Origin: an uncultured Clostridium sp.
GTDB taxonomy: Bacteria; Bacillota; Clostridia; Lachnospirales; Lachnospiraceae
Direction of reading: 5' to 3'
Assembly (NCBI GenBank): GCA_900549235.1
Contig: URNT01000007.1
Coordinates: 38,246-102,245 of the forward strand
DNA: 64,000 bases
The position numbers and the translations under genes are program-made. The notes under the pieces are model-generated. The model made no database searches. It had not been told where the DNA came from and saw nothing but the letters and a program-made list of their open reading frames with translations. Shown here in pieces: positions 35,691-45,103 of this stretch. Within the stretch, counting starts at the first letter, position 1; every line of letters starts with the position of its first letter.

Positions 35691-37176
35691 ACGGGCAAAG
35701 CAAGAGATTAAGGATACCGTTCAGGCATATCTTTTAAAGGATGATGAGGGGGAATATGTGATCCCCTCGATCCGGCAGAGGCCGGTGCTTCTGATGGGCC
35801 CTCCGGGGGTGGGAAAGACCCAGATCATGGAGCAGGCAGCAAGGGAGTGCGGCATCGGGCTGGTGGCCTATACCATTACCCATCATACAAGGCAGAGCGC
35901 CGTGGGACTTCCATTTATAGAAAAAAAGCAGTACGGGGGCCGGGAGTATACGGTGACGGAGTACACTATGAGCGAGATCGTGGCCTCCATCTATGACCGG
36001 ATCGAGGAAACGGGGCTTAAGGAGGGGATCCTTTTTATCGACGAGATCAACTGTGTGTCGGAGACTCTGGCTCCTGCTATGCTCCAGTTTCTCCAGTGCA
36101 AGACTTTCGGAAGCCATAAGATCCCGGAGGGATGGATTATCGCAGCCGCAGGCAATCCCCCGGAGTACAATAAGTCTGTCCGGGAGTTTGACGTAGTGAC
36201 TCTGGACCGGATTAAGAAGATTCTGGTGGAACCGGATCTGGGGGTATGGAAGGAATATGCCCGGAAGGAACATATCCATCCGGCGGTTATTTCCTATCTC
36301 GGCATCCGGGAGTCCTATTTCTGCCGGATTGAGACGACGGTGGATGGAAAGCTTTTTGCCACCCCAAGAGGCTGGGAGGACCTGTCTCAGCTGATCCAGG
36401 TCTATGAGCGGCTGGGGAAGAAGGCGGACCGGGAGGTGATCTTCCAGTATATTCAGCACCCCAAGATCGCCAAGGACTTCGCCAACTATCTGGAGCTTTA
36501 TTATAAGTATCAGGATGAATACCAGGTAGAGCAGATCCTGGAGGGCGTGATCCGAGAAAGTCTGTGCGGCCAGGTGGCAAGAGCGGCTTTTGACGAGCGT
36601 CTCAGCGTAGAGGGCCTTCTTCTTGCAAAGCTGTCAGAGGGCTTTGGGCAGCTATTTACAGAGTATCAGGTAATGGAGCTTGTAATGGGGCAGCTGAAGG
36701 CATTTCAGCAGGAGGAGCAGAAGGAGGACTCTGCCGCCGTCTTTTTGAAGCTGGCGGAGGGCTTTGAGGAGGAGCGTCTGCTTGAGAAGAAGCGGGGGCT
36801 TTTGGGGCGTCAGGAGGATAAGGTGCGGCGCCTGGCAGCAGTCCGCCTGGAAGGGATGGCCGGGCTCCTTCGCAGCAGCGGACTGATAGACAAGGAAGAG
36901 GCCTGGCAGTGCCTGCGGGAGCGCTTTATGGAGGACAGCGACCGGTACGAGGAGCAGAAGGAGCAGTGGGGCCGCCGTCTGGAATACGCCTTTGACTTTA
37001 TGGAGGCCGCCTTTGGCTCCGGCCAGGAGCTGGTGATCTTCGTCACAGAGCTGAACACCAGCCAGGTATGTATCTGGTTTTTGGAGCAGTATGAATGTGA
37101 GCGGTATTTCCGATATAATAAGGAGCTTTTGTTTGAGGAGGAGGAGAGAGAGATAGGAAAAGTGCTGGAGAGATGA
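35680..37176 (+). CDS. MoxR-type AAA+ ATPase
   Basis: 498 residues. Walker A GPPGVGKTQ (about residue 40), Walker B ILFIDEINC, sensor 1 IIAAAGNPPEYN and an arginine-bearing VVTLDRIKK region make an intact AAA+ core (residues ~25-300). The C-terminal ~200 residues are acidic, helical and lack recognisable domains. It overlaps the VWA gene by 11 bases; ATPase plus VWA pairs resemble RavA-ViaA and other MoxR systems that act as chaperones. Confidence 0.88.
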   Translation: MNIKRAKQEIKDTVQAYLLKDDEGEYVIPSIRQRPVLLMGPPGVGKTQIMEQAARECGIGLVAYTITHHTRQSAVGLPFIEKKQYGGREYTVTEYTMSEIVASIYDRIEETGLKEGILFIDEINCVSETLAPAMLQFLQCKTFGSHKIPEGWIIAAAGNPPEYNKSVREFDVVTLDRIKKILVEPDLGVWKEYARKEHIHPAVISYLGIRESYFCRIETTVDGKLFATPRGWEDLSQLIQVYERLGKKADREVIFQYIQHPKIAKDFANYLELYYKYQDEYQVEQILEGVIRESLCGQVARAAFDERLSVEGLLLAKLSEGFGQLFTEYQVMELVMGQLKAFQQEEQKEDSAAVFLKLAEGFEEERLLEKKRGLLGRQEDKVRRLAAVRLEGMAGLLRSSGLIDKEEAWQCLRERFMEDSDRYEEQKEQWGRRLEYAFDFMEAAFGSGQELVIFVTELNTSQVCIWFLEQYECERYFRYNKELLFEEEEREIGKVLER

Positions 37177-37226
37177 AAATGAACTCCACATCTCTTCTCC
37201 GGCCTCGGCCAGCCGGATCATAGTTA

Positions 37227-38432
37227 TCAGCACTTTTTAGAAAACCACTCCTTCATCGTCTGTAAAACTTTGACCAGTTCGTCTTCCTCGATCACATAGG
37301 GAACCATTGCATACAGATAGTTCAAGAAAGGACGGCTGAATATGCCTCGTTTATAAGCGAATTGCTGGTATCCCTTGATTGTATTGGAATCATATACTTC
37401 AATACATACGCAGGCGCCCATAATACGAATCTCTTTAATACGCGGATCAGAAAATCCCTCCATTTCGCGGCGGGTGATTTCTTCAATCCTGCGGATTTTC
37501 GCCATATAGTCCTGGGATTCAAATATTTCTATAGATCTCAGGGCTACGCTGCAAGCCAGCGCATTGCCCATGAAAGTGGGGCCGTGCATCAAGGCGTGAG
37601 AAGGATTATTGTCATAAAAACCCTCATATACCTTTCGGTTTGCGATGGTGACAGCGTGTCCGATATACCCGCCTGTTAAAGCCTTACCGAGAACGAGAAT
37701 ATCCGGTAAAACTAAATCGGCAACAAAACGGTTCCCGGTACGCCCGAAGCCTGTCGCAACCTCATCGAAGACAAGAAGCACATCATATTGGTCGCAAAGC
37801 TCTCTTGCCCGTTTCAGGAAGGAGATGTCGTACATTCTCATTCCGCCTGCACCCTGCAGCAAGGGCTCAACGATAAAGCAATTCAAACGGTCGTGATACT
37901 CTGCAAACGCCTGTTCAAGTGCATCGATCTCAGTAGGAATGTGAACGACATTTTTGCTTTTGCCGTATGCCTTTAACACAAAATGGTAGTCCTCATCATC
38001 GCCCACCTCCATAGTTTTGAACGTATCTCCATGATAGGCATGCTCTAACGCCAATACCATGGTACGCTGCATTTCTTCCCGGTTCATATAATATTGCAGC
38101 GCAATTTTAAGGGCAACCTCTACCGCAACGCTGCCAGAATCAGAGAAAAAGCAGTAATCTAAATCCCCAGGCAGCCAACTCTGGAGCTTTTCGGAAAGCT
38201 TTTCTGCCGGCTCATGGGTCAAACCGCCCAGCATTACATGAGCAAATTTCTTCAGCTGTGTTTCAATTGCCTGATTGAGTTCTGGGTGTTTATAGCCGTG
38301 GATCACACTCCACCAGGAGGACACAGAGTCGATCAGCTTCTGATCCTCGGTATACAGATAAACACCTTCCGCATTGACGATTTTATAGGGTGGCTTCATT
38401 GTTTTCATCTGCTCATATGGATACCAGATCAT
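37227..38432 (-). CDS. bioA: Adenosylmethionine-8-amino-7-oxononanoate aminotransferase
   Basis: 401 residues. It makes 7,8-diaminopelargonate (DAPA) from KAPA using SAM as amino donor. WYPYEQMKTMKPPYKI and DSVSSWWSVIHGYKHPELN (the substrate-site WW), SDSGSVAVEVALKIALQY, the PLP Asp in VFDEVATGFGRTG and the Lys in LGKALTGGYIGHA are intact. It is slightly shorter than the usual ~430 residues. GGAGG precedes the ATG, which overlaps the bioD stop. Last gene of the bioYBDA operon. Confidence 0.93.
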   Translation of the reverse strand: MIWYPYEQMKTMKPPYKIVNAEGVYLYTEDQKLIDSVSSWWSVIHGYKHPELNQAIETQLKKFAHVMLGGLTHEPAEKLSEKLQSWLPGDLDYCFFSDSGSVAVEVALKIALQYYMNREEMQRTMVLALEHAYHGDTFKTMEVGDDEDYHFVLKAYGKSKNVVHIPTEIDALEQAFAEYHDRLNCFIVEPLLQGAGGMRMYDISFLKRARELCDQYDVLLVFDEVATGFGRTGNRFVADLVLPDILVLGKALTGGYIGHAVTIANRKVYEGFYDNNPSHALMHGPTFMGNALACSVALRSIEIFESQDYMAKIRRIEEITRREMEGFSDPRIKEIRIMGACVCIEVYDSNTIKGYQQFAYKRGIFSRPFLNYLYAMVPYVIEEDELVKVLQTMKEWFSKKC

Positions 38433-39133
38433 TTTCTGCTACCTCCATTCTCTTCATAAAATCCTTCCAGCAACTCAAAGGGAATATCCAAGTCCGTATC
38501 GCCCTCTTTGACGCAGGCGACTACGTTCAAGCCGGTCATGGATTCGCACATCAGCCTGTTATCTTCGTGCAATGGGTTACCCGGCTGGTAATGATTGAAG
38601 ATAATGCCCTTCAAGGGAATTTTGCGGGCTTTCATATATTCAGCCGTCAAAACAACTGCGTTGATGGTGCCAAGCCCTGCGTCAGCGATGATCAGGCAGG
38701 CCAAACTGCGGGCTTTAATAAAATCCTCAAGCTGGATCTTCTGCTCGTCAAAGCGGAGCGGGCAGAGGATCCCGCCCGAACCTTCCGCTGTAACATAATC
38801 ATACGTGCCGCACACACGGTCAAAATTTTTCAGCACACATTCCATTTCAATGGGGTTCCCCTCAAGCTTTGCCGCCAGATGGGGAGAAACTGCCGTCTCA
38901 TAAATATACGGACACATCTCTTCAAGGGGCTGTTCAACCCCAGACATTGTTTTCACCTGTAAGGCGTCGCCGGGGATCAGAGTGCCGTCCTTCCGCCGTT
39001 CGTTGCCGCTCATTGCGGCCTTGTAGTAGGCGGCAGACACTCCGCCCTCCCGGAGCTTTTTGACAATCAGCCCCGTCACATAGGTCTTGCCCACATCCGT
39101 TCCGGTTCCGGTAATAAATAAATTTTTACTCAT
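38429..39133 (-). CDS. bioD: Dethiobiotin synthetase
   Basis: 234 residues. It closes the ureido ring of dethiobiotin from DAPA, CO2 and ATP. The P-loop FITGTGTDVGKTYVTGL, KTMSGVEQP, the EGSGGILCPL motif and the late GIIFNH stretch are typical. It overlaps bioB by eight bases and bioA by four, so translation of the three is coupled. Confidence 0.94.
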   Translation of the reverse strand: MSKNLFITGTGTDVGKTYVTGLIVKKLREGGVSAAYYKAAMSGNERRKDGTLIPGDALQVKTMSGVEQPLEEMCPYIYETAVSPHLAAKLEGNPIEMECVLKNFDRVCGTYDYVTAEGSGGILCPLRFDEQKIQLEDFIKARSLACLIIADAGLGTINAVVLTAEYMKARKIPLKGIIFNHYQPGNPLHEDNRLMCESMTGLNVVACVKEGDTDLDIPFELLEGFYEENGGSRK

Positions 39134-40094
39134 TGCAAATTTTTACCTCATACCCCAGTTCCTTTAATAACGCCATATCTGTTTTTGTCGTAATTCCTGC
39201 GGTTGTCAGCATATCTCCCGAAATCGCCGCGTTCGCCCCTGAAGTAAAACAACTTTTTCCCTTGTCCGGCAGCAGGCCCCGCCCGCCCGCAAGACGGATG
39301 GAAGCCTTGGGGAGGATAAAGCGGTAGACAGCGACGATCCTGCACATATCATCTTTCGTCAATCTCTCATTGTTTTCAAACGGTGTGCCGGGAATCGGGT
39401 TCAGCATATTCACCGGCACGCTGAGAACACCCAGCTCCCGCAGACTAAAAGCCATATCGATCCGATCCTCGACCGTTTCACCAAGTCCCATAATGCCGCC
39501 GCTGCAAACGGAGAGACCAGCGGCCTGTGCCGCCTGAATCGCCTGAATTTTGTCATCGAACTTATGTGTGGTGCAGATATTGGGAAAATTCCTGCGAGAA
39601 GTTTCCAGATTATTATGTACCCTTGTTACACCGGCTTCTTTCAACCTGCGAAACTGTTGTTCATTGAGCAGCCCAAAGGAAATACAGACAGAGATCCCGA
39701 CTTTTTCTTTGATTTCCCGGACAGCCTCGCACATTGCATCCACTTCCGTATCAGACAAGCGTTTTCCCGATGTCACAATTGAATAGCGAAGGACACCTTG
39801 TTCGTGATTGATCCTTGCCTGTGCTGTAATTTCTTCTTTGGAAAGCAATGAATAAGTGGCAGCACAGGTATGGTTATGAGCTGACTGTGCACAAAACTTG
39901 CAGTTTTCAGAACAGCTTCCGCTTTTGGCGTTGATAATCGTGCAAATATCAAATTGATTGGCACAAAAGTGCTGACGGATTTTATCAGCATTCTCGCACA
40001 GTTCCAAAAGCGGCTGTTCGTATAAAAACAGTGCTTCTTCCTTTGTGATTTGTTTACCATTCAAGACTTTGTCTGTTAATTCATTTAAGTTCAT
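39126..40094 (-). CDS. bioB: Biotin synthase
   Basis: 322 residues. This radical SAM enzyme inserts sulfur into dethiobiotin. The SAM cluster motif GSCSENCKFCAQSAHN (CxxxCxxC), YSIVTSGK, VHNNLETSRRNFPNIC, GGIMGLGET and RLAGGRG (the Arg ligand of the auxiliary cluster) are present. It follows bioY by 10 bases. Codon choice in this operon is somewhat more AT-rich than in neighbouring genes. Confidence 0.95.
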   Translation of the reverse strand: MNLNELTDKVLNGKQITKEEALFLYEQPLLELCENADKIRQHFCANQFDICTIINAKSGSCSENCKFCAQSAHNHTCAATYSLLSKEEITAQARINHEQGVLRYSIVTSGKRLSDTEVDAMCEAVREIKEKVGISVCISFGLLNEQQFRRLKEAGVTRVHNNLETSRRNFPNICTTHKFDDKIQAIQAAQAAGLSVCSGGIMGLGETVEDRIDMAFSLRELGVLSVPVNMLNPIPGTPFENNERLTKDDMCRIVAVYRFILPKASIRLAGGRGLLPDKGKSCFTSGANAAISGDMLTTAGITTKTDMALLKELGYEVKICNE

Positions 40095-40104
40095 TTACAT
40101 ATCC

Positions 40105-40659
40105 TCACATTCTGCTGCTTCTCATAATCGGAATCATTCTTTTTCCAAGAAATGCTCCAAGAACACATAACAAAATATCCCCCGGCACAGCCAAAATAAA
40201 GCAATACAGGAACAACGGCCATAAGCCAATAGGATTTCCAAGGTAAAAATTACTCATCAAATAATAATAGACCATTCCGAACAGATAAACGATTCCAAGA
40301 CCAATAAAGTTTGCCGTAAGCAGGCGTTTATAGCTTGGATTGGGAACCTGATTGGCAATGATGCCTGTCACGTAGGAAGCAGCCGCGAAACCGATAATAT
40401 ATCCGAAGCTGGGCTTCAGAATATACGCAAAACCGCCGCCTTCCGCAAATATAGGAAGCCCGAGAAGTCCCATCAGAATATACACTCCCACAGACACCGC
40501 GCCAAGTTTTCCTCCAAGTAAAAGACCTGCCATCATTGTAAATAAAAGCTGTAATGTAAATGGCACAACAGGAACAGGAATTTTGATAAATGCGCCTACA
40601 ACAATCAGCGAAACAAAGAGAGAACACATTACTAAATTTTTTGTTTTATTTTTTTGCAT
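40105..40659 (-). CDS. bioY: Biotin transporter substrate-binding subunit BioY
   Basis: 184 residues with six membrane helices. VVPFTLQLLFTMMAGLLLGG and AGGFAYILKPSFGYIIGFA are the BioY family signatures. It is the S component of biotin ECF uptake, working with shared EcfAAT or alone. GAGGAGGTTAT precedes the ATG. First gene of the operon, right behind the BirA operator, so uptake and synthesis respond together to biotin. Confidence 0.94.
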   Translation of the reverse strand: MQKNKTKNLVMCSLFVSLIVVGAFIKIPVPVVPFTLQLLFTMMAGLLLGGKLGAVSVGVYILMGLLGLPIFAEGGGFAYILKPSFGYIIGFAAASYVTGIIANQVPNPSYKRLLTANFIGLGIVYLFGMVYYYLMSNFYLGNPIGLWPLFLYCFILAVPGDILLCVLGAFLGKRMIPIMRSSRM

Positions 40660-40702
40660 ATAACCTCCTCAAACGATATAAATATAACATCTTCATCTCT
40701 GT

Positions 40703-40735
40703 ATTGTCAACCAAATTATAAAAAAGGTTAACAAT
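40703..40735. promoter_or_regulatory. BirA operator upstream of bioY
   Basis: ATTGTCAACC (40703-40712), 13 bases, GGTTAACAAT (40726-40735). In the form TTGTxAAC-N15-GTTAACAA this matches the known bacterial BirA biotin-repressor site with the 15-base spacing. It lies 44 bases upstream of bioY, so bioYBDA should be repressed when biotin is plentiful. The birA gene is not in the window. Confidence 0.88.
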
Positions 40736-40868
40736 TTGATTTTACGATTTTCCTTATCGTTCCTGCACCCGTTCCTCGCCGCCCTTGACACAGAGATATT
40801 TTTTCTCGGTCTTATATGGTATAGGTTTTTAGAACATCAGACAACGATTTTGTGAATTTTACAGATTG

Positions 40869-40920
40869 ACGCAGAAATGTGGTTGGAGTAGTCTATTCCA
40901 TAGAAAACACATTCTGCGTC
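40869..40920 (+). other. Long imperfect hairpin upstream of the MATE gene
   Basis: ACGCAGAAATGTG and CACATTCTGCGT can pair (12 bp with one bulged base) across a ~27-base loop, ending 53 bases before the MATE start. No T-tract follows. It may be a leader structure; the role is unknown. No other element was identified with confidence in 40736-40972. Confidence 0.4.
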
Positions 40921-40972
40921 ATTTTCTGCTTACGGGCGGGAAATGGGGCAGCGCAAAGGATGGTAAGGGACT

Positions 40973-42322
40973 ATGAAGGAAAATGGAACGAAGGAGCTTT
41001 TATTTACCAACAGGGACTTAAAAAAGCTGATCTATCCTCTGATCGTGGAGCAGATCCTGGCGGTGTCTGTAGGTATGGTGGATACGGTGATGGTGTCAAG
41101 CGTAGGCGAGGCGGCTACCTCAGGTGTATCCCTGGTGGACATGATCAATACCCTGTTTATTAATATTTTCGCGGCGGTTGCTACGGGAGGCGCTGTGGTG
41201 GCGTCCCAGTATCTGGGGCAGAAAAAGCTGCGGCGGGCCTGTGAGTCGGCGGATCAGCTGATCCTGATTACGGGAGCGGTGTCGGTTGTGATTATGGCTC
41301 TCAGCATTTTATTCCGCAGGGGATTTCTGAACCTGCTGTATGGGGGAATTGCCCCGGATGTAATGGAATACGCTCTGATCTATCTGATCCTGTCGGCGGT
41401 GTCCTATCCTTTTCTTGCGGTGTATAACTCCTGCGCGGCCCTGTTCCGCTCCATGGGCAACTCAAAGATTTCCATGCAGGCGTCCATTATCATGAACATT
41501 ATCAATGTAATCGGGGACTCGGTGCTGATCTTTGTATTCCACTGGGGCGTGGCAGGAGCGGCAGCCGCCTCTCTGGTTTCCCGTATGACTGCCTGCTTTA
41601 TTCTGCTGTACCGGCTGAAAAATCCGGCCCTTGATATACATATCGGAACCAGCCGCCGGATTAACTGGATCATGATCCGCCGGATCCTCCATATCGGTGT
41701 GCCAAATGGTATTGAGAACAGCATTTTCCAGCTGGGACGTGTGCTGGTGGTGGGAATTATCGCCATGTTTGGTACGGCGCAGATCGCGGCTAATGCCATT
41801 GCAAACAACCTGGACGGTATGGGCGTACTGCCGGGCCAGGCCATGAGCCTTGCTATCATCACTGTGATCGGCCGGTGCGTAGGAGCGGGGGATTTTGATC
41901 AGGCCAGATATTACGCGAAAAAGATGATGAAGATCACTTATATGGTCAGCGGACTCTGCTGTCTGGCGGTGATCCTTACCATGCCTCTGACCCTGAAGCT
42001 TTACGGGGTGACGCCGGAGGCAAAGGCTATCGGCATGACCCTGGTTATGATTCACAATGGCTGCGCCATTTTGTTCTGGCCGGCCTCCTTCTGCCTTGCA
42101 AATGTGCTCCGGGCGGCCAATGACGTAAAATTCCCCATGTGCATTTCCATCCTGTCCATGCTGATATTCAGGATCGGCTTCAGCTATGTGCTGGCAGTAT
42201 GGCTTGGCATGGGAGCCATTGGTGTATGGTGGGCGATGATCGCGGACTGGGTGGTACGGGCCGCCTGCTTTGTACTGCGCTATCGGAGCGGTAAATGGAT
42301 GACTTTTTACAGGAGGGGATAA
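40973..42322 (+). CDS. MATE-family multidrug/cation efflux pump
   Basis: 449 residues with about twelve membrane helices in two homologous halves (KKLIYPLIVEQILAVSVGMV at the first, RRILHIGVPNGIENSIFQLG at the second). MATE pumps export drugs or organic cations using Na+ or H+. The substrate is unknown. The next gene begins 2 bases after its stop, so it is co-transcribed with a metallo-hydrolase. Confidence 0.92.
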   Translation: MKENGTKELLFTNRDLKKLIYPLIVEQILAVSVGMVDTVMVSSVGEAATSGVSLVDMINTLFINIFAAVATGGAVVASQYLGQKKLRRACESADQLILITGAVSVVIMALSILFRRGFLNLLYGGIAPDVMEYALIYLILSAVSYPFLAVYNSCAALFRSMGNSKISMQASIIMNIINVIGDSVLIFVFHWGVAGAAAASLVSRMTACFILLYRLKNPALDIHIGTSRRINWIMIRRILHIGVPNGIENSIFQLGRVLVVGIIAMFGTAQIAANAIANNLDGMGVLPGQAMSLAIITVIGRCVGAGDFDQARYYAKKMMKITYMVSGLCCLAVILTMPLTLKLYGVTPEAKAIGMTLVMIHNGCAILFWPASFCLANVLRAANDVKFPMCISILSMLIFRIGFSYVLAVWLGMGAIGVWWAMIADWVVRAACFVLRYRSGKWMTFYRRG

Positions 42323-42324
42323 GT

Positions 42325-43038
42325 ATGAGGATTACCTATATCCATCACAGCAGCTTTTTGGCAGAGCTTGAGAAGGCGGTATTTTTATTCGACTACTTTG
42401 AAGGAGAGCTGCCGGAGCTTGATCCGGGAAAGCCTCTGGTGGTCTTTGCCAGCCACCGCCACGGGGATCATTTTTCACCGGTGATCTTTGAACTGGCAGG
42501 GCGGCATCCACAGGTGTATTATGTGCTTTCCGATGATATATGGAGGAAGCGGGTGCCGGAGGAGCTTCTGGAGCGGACGGTCTTTATGGGGGCCGGAGAA
42601 ATGCGCCTTCTCCCGCTTCCTGGCGTTCCAGAGGGGATAAAGATCGAGACCTTCCGGTCTACGGATGAGGGGGTGGCCTTTCTGATCGGGGCGGAGGGAA
42701 GGACCCTCTATCACGCCGGGGATCTGAATCACTGGTTCTGGGAAGGCGAGCCGGAGGAATGGAACCGGAAAATGGGCGAAGCGTACCGCCTGGAGCTAAA
42801 AAAAATGGCAGGACGGCATATTGATGTGGCTTTTATGCTGTTAGATCCCAGGCAGGAGAAGCACTTTTGGCTGGGAATGGACGATTTTATGAGAATGGTG
42901 GGGGCCGATGTGGTGTTTCCCATGCATTTCTGGGGGGATTTTGGGGTGACGGAGCGGTTCCTGGCCCTGCCCTGTGCGGCAGACTACGGAGATAAGCTGC
43001 GGATCATCCATTGTAAGGGAGAGAGCTTTCGGGTATAA
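42325..43038 (+). CDS. Metallo-beta-lactamase-fold hydrolase (UlaG/YtkL-like)
   Basis: 237 residues from the Met at 42325 (AGGAGGGGATAAGT upstream; the frame is open to 42295 inside the MATE gene). The zinc motif is present as SHRHGDHF, with LYHAGDLNHW later and a terminal FPMHFWGD. This is a short MBL-fold enzyme; substrate unknown. It sits between MATE and pyrC in a same-strand series. Confidence 0.85.
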   Translation: MRITYIHHSSFLAELEKAVFLFDYFEGELPELDPGKPLVVFASHRHGDHFSPVIFELAGRHPQVYYVLSDDIWRKRVPEELLERTVFMGAGEMRLLPLPGVPEGIKIETFRSTDEGVAFLIGAEGRTLYHAGDLNHWFWEGEPEEWNRKMGEAYRLELKKMAGRHIDVAFMLLDPRQEKHFWLGMDDFMRMVGADVVFPMHFWGDFGVTERFLALPCAADYGDKLRIIHCKGESFRV

Positions 43039-43076
43039 TGTTCCCATACACTGAAAAAAATGCAGGAGGATAAGGG

Positions 43077-44345
43077 ATGATATTGATCAAAGGAGCCCGC
43101 GTCATTGACCCGGAAAGTAAACGAGATGAGCAGATGGACATTGTTTTGGAGGGAGAGAAGGTTTCTCGGATCTGCAGGCCGGGAGAAGCCGGAAAGGAAG
43201 AGGCATTTGACCAGGTGATTGAGGCAGAGGGCCTGGTGGCCGCGCCGGGTCTGGTGGATGTTCATGTGCATTTCAGGGATCCCGGACTGACCTATAAGGA
43301 GGATATACACACAGGGGCGGCTGCGGCTGCAAAGGGCGGTTTTACCACCGTTGTCTGCATGGCAAATACAAAGCCTATTGTGGACAATGAGGAAACCCTG
43401 CGGTATGTCCTGGAGGAGGGTAAAAAAACAGGGATCCATGTACTCAGCTGCGCCGCTGTGTCGAAGGAGTTTAAGGGGCAGGAGCTGACCGATATGGAAG
43501 GGCTCCTGGCCGCAGAGGCTGCAGGCTTTACGGATGACGGTATTCCCCTGATGGACGGCGCACTGGTCAGAAAGGCCATGGAGGAGGCAGCAAGGCTTGG
43601 TACGGTGCTCAGCTTCCACGAGGAGGACAAGACCTTTATAAAGGAAAATGGCATCAACCACGGGGCTGTTTCCCAGGCGCTGGGCATCTACGGGTCTCCG
43701 GCTCTGGCAGAAGATTCCCTGGTGGCAAGAGACTGCATGATCGCTCTGGATACAGGGGCCTGCATTGACATCCAGCATATCAGTTCCGGACATTCGGTGG
43801 AAATGGTCCGTCTGGCAAAGAAGCTGGGGGCGAATGTATGGGCGGAGGTAACACCTCACCACCTGGCCCTGACAGAGGAAGCGGTATTAAAGCATGGAAG
43901 CCTGGCAAAGATGAATCCGCCCTTAAGGACGGAGGAGGACCGCCAGCAGCTGATCCAGGGCTTAAAGGACGGCACCATCGATATAATCGCCACCGACCAC
44001 GCTCCTCACAGCGCGGAGGAAAAGAACAGGGTTCTGACAGAGGCTCCAAGCGGCATCATCGGCCTGGAGACGGCTCTGGCATTAGGAATCACAGCCCTTG
44101 TAAAGCCGGGGCACCTGACTCTTATGGAGCTGATGGAAAAGATGAGCTATAACCCGGCCCGGCTTTATAAGCTGGACTGCGGACGCCTGCAGGAGGGCGG
44201 CCCTGCCGACCTGGTGATCTTTGACCCGGAGGAGGAATGGGTGGTGGAAGGCTTTGCCTCCAAATCCTCTAACAGCCCCTTTGTGGGAGAGAAGCTGACG
44301 GGGAAGGTGAAATGGACCATCTGTAAGGGGAAGGTGGTAGAATGA
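43077..44345 (+). CDS. pyrC: Dihydroorotase
   Basis: 422 residues, the type I bacterial length. It cyclises carbamoyl-aspartate to dihydroorotate in pyrimidine synthesis. Zinc ligands are visible in GLVDVHVHFRDPGLTYKED, with TTVVCMANTKP, HEEDKTF, HISSGHSVEM and the catalytic IATDHAPHS. AGGAGGATAAGG precedes the ATG. It overlaps a pyrimidine-nucleotidase-like gene by four bases. Confidence 0.95.
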   Translation: MILIKGARVIDPESKRDEQMDIVLEGEKVSRICRPGEAGKEEAFDQVIEAEGLVAAPGLVDVHVHFRDPGLTYKEDIHTGAAAAAKGGFTTVVCMANTKPIVDNEETLRYVLEEGKKTGIHVLSCAAVSKEFKGQELTDMEGLLAAEAAGFTDDGIPLMDGALVRKAMEEAARLGTVLSFHEEDKTFIKENGINHGAVSQALGIYGSPALAEDSLVARDCMIALDTGACIDIQHISSGHSVEMVRLAKKLGANVWAEVTPHHLALTEEAVLKHGSLAKMNPPLRTEEDRQQLIQGLKDGTIDIIATDHAPHSAEEKNRVLTEAPSGIIGLETALALGITALVKPGHLTLMELMEKMSYNPARLYKLDCGRLQEGGPADLVIFDPEEEWVVEGFASKSSNSPFVGEKLTGKVKWTICKGKVVE

Positions 44346-45025
44346 GCGGGTATACCACCATCCTCCTGGACGTAGACGGCACTCTTTTAGACTTTTCCCA
44401 GGCAGAAAAGGAGGGGATCCGGGCGGTGCTGACCCGCTTCGGATTCCCTGCAAGCCAGGAAAATACAGAGCTTTACCATGAGATCAATGCCTCTTTCTGG
44501 GCTGCCTTTGAGCGGGGAGAGATCCGGAAGGAGGCGCTGTTAACAGAGCGGTTCCGGGTGTTTTTTGAACGTCTTGGACGGGAAACAGACGGAAGGGCGG
44601 AGGAAGCATTTTACAGGGAACAGCTGGATCAGTCGGCGGCGCTGATCCCCGGCGCTCTGGAGCTGTGCGGGTATCTCAGGGAAAAATACCAGCTTTATAT
44701 CGTTACCAACGGCACCTCCGCCACTCAGTATAAGAGGCTGAAAAAGTCAGGTCTGGATCAGTATGTCAGGGATATTTTCGTGTCGGAGGATGCGGGAAGC
44801 CAGAAGCCTCAGAAGGAATATTTTGACTACTGCTTTGCCAGGATCCCGGAAAAGGACCCGGCACGGATGCTGATCATCGGAGACTCCCTTCATTCGGATA
44901 TAAAAGGGGGAAATAACGCAGGGATCCATACCTGCTGGTATAACCCGGAGGGAAAGCCGGGGGAGGTGGGGATCCGGGCAGACTATGAAGTACGGCGTCT
45001 GGCGGACATTTTTCAGATCGTGTAA
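44342..45025 (+). CDS. HAD-family phosphatase, YjjG-like pyrimidine 5'-nucleotidase
   Basis: 227 residues. HAD motifs: LLDVDGTLLDF (I), VTNGTS (II), the Lys in SQKPQKEYF (III) and IIGDSLHSDIKGG (IV). YjjG-type enzymes remove phosphate from non-canonical pyrimidine nucleotides. Coupling to pyrC (ATGA overlap) supports a pyrimidine link, but substrate is not proven. Confidence 0.85.
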   Translation: MSGYTTILLDVDGTLLDFSQAEKEGIRAVLTRFGFPASQENTELYHEINASFWAAFERGEIRKEALLTERFRVFFERLGRETDGRAEEAFYREQLDQSAALIPGALELCGYLREKYQLYIVTNGTSATQYKRLKKSGLDQYVRDIFVSEDAGSQKPQKEYFDYCFARIPEKDPARMLIIGDSLHSDIKGGNNAGIHTCWYNPEGKPGEVGIRADYEVRRLADIFQIV

Positions 45026-45033
45026 TTCTCTCC

Positions 45034-45062
45034 TTTACAAAAGCACTTTAGTGTGCTACTAT
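45034..45062 (+). promoter_or_regulatory. Candidate promoter of the amino-acid ABC operon
   Basis: TTTACA (45034-45039), 17-bp spacer, TACTAT (45057-45062). The spacer holds a near-palindrome (AGCACTTTAGTGTGCT) that could be an operator; the factor is unknown. Confidence 0.5.
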
Positions 45063-45103
45063 GATAGAGCGACAAAACAAAGGCGCAAGAGGAGGATATT
45101 ATT

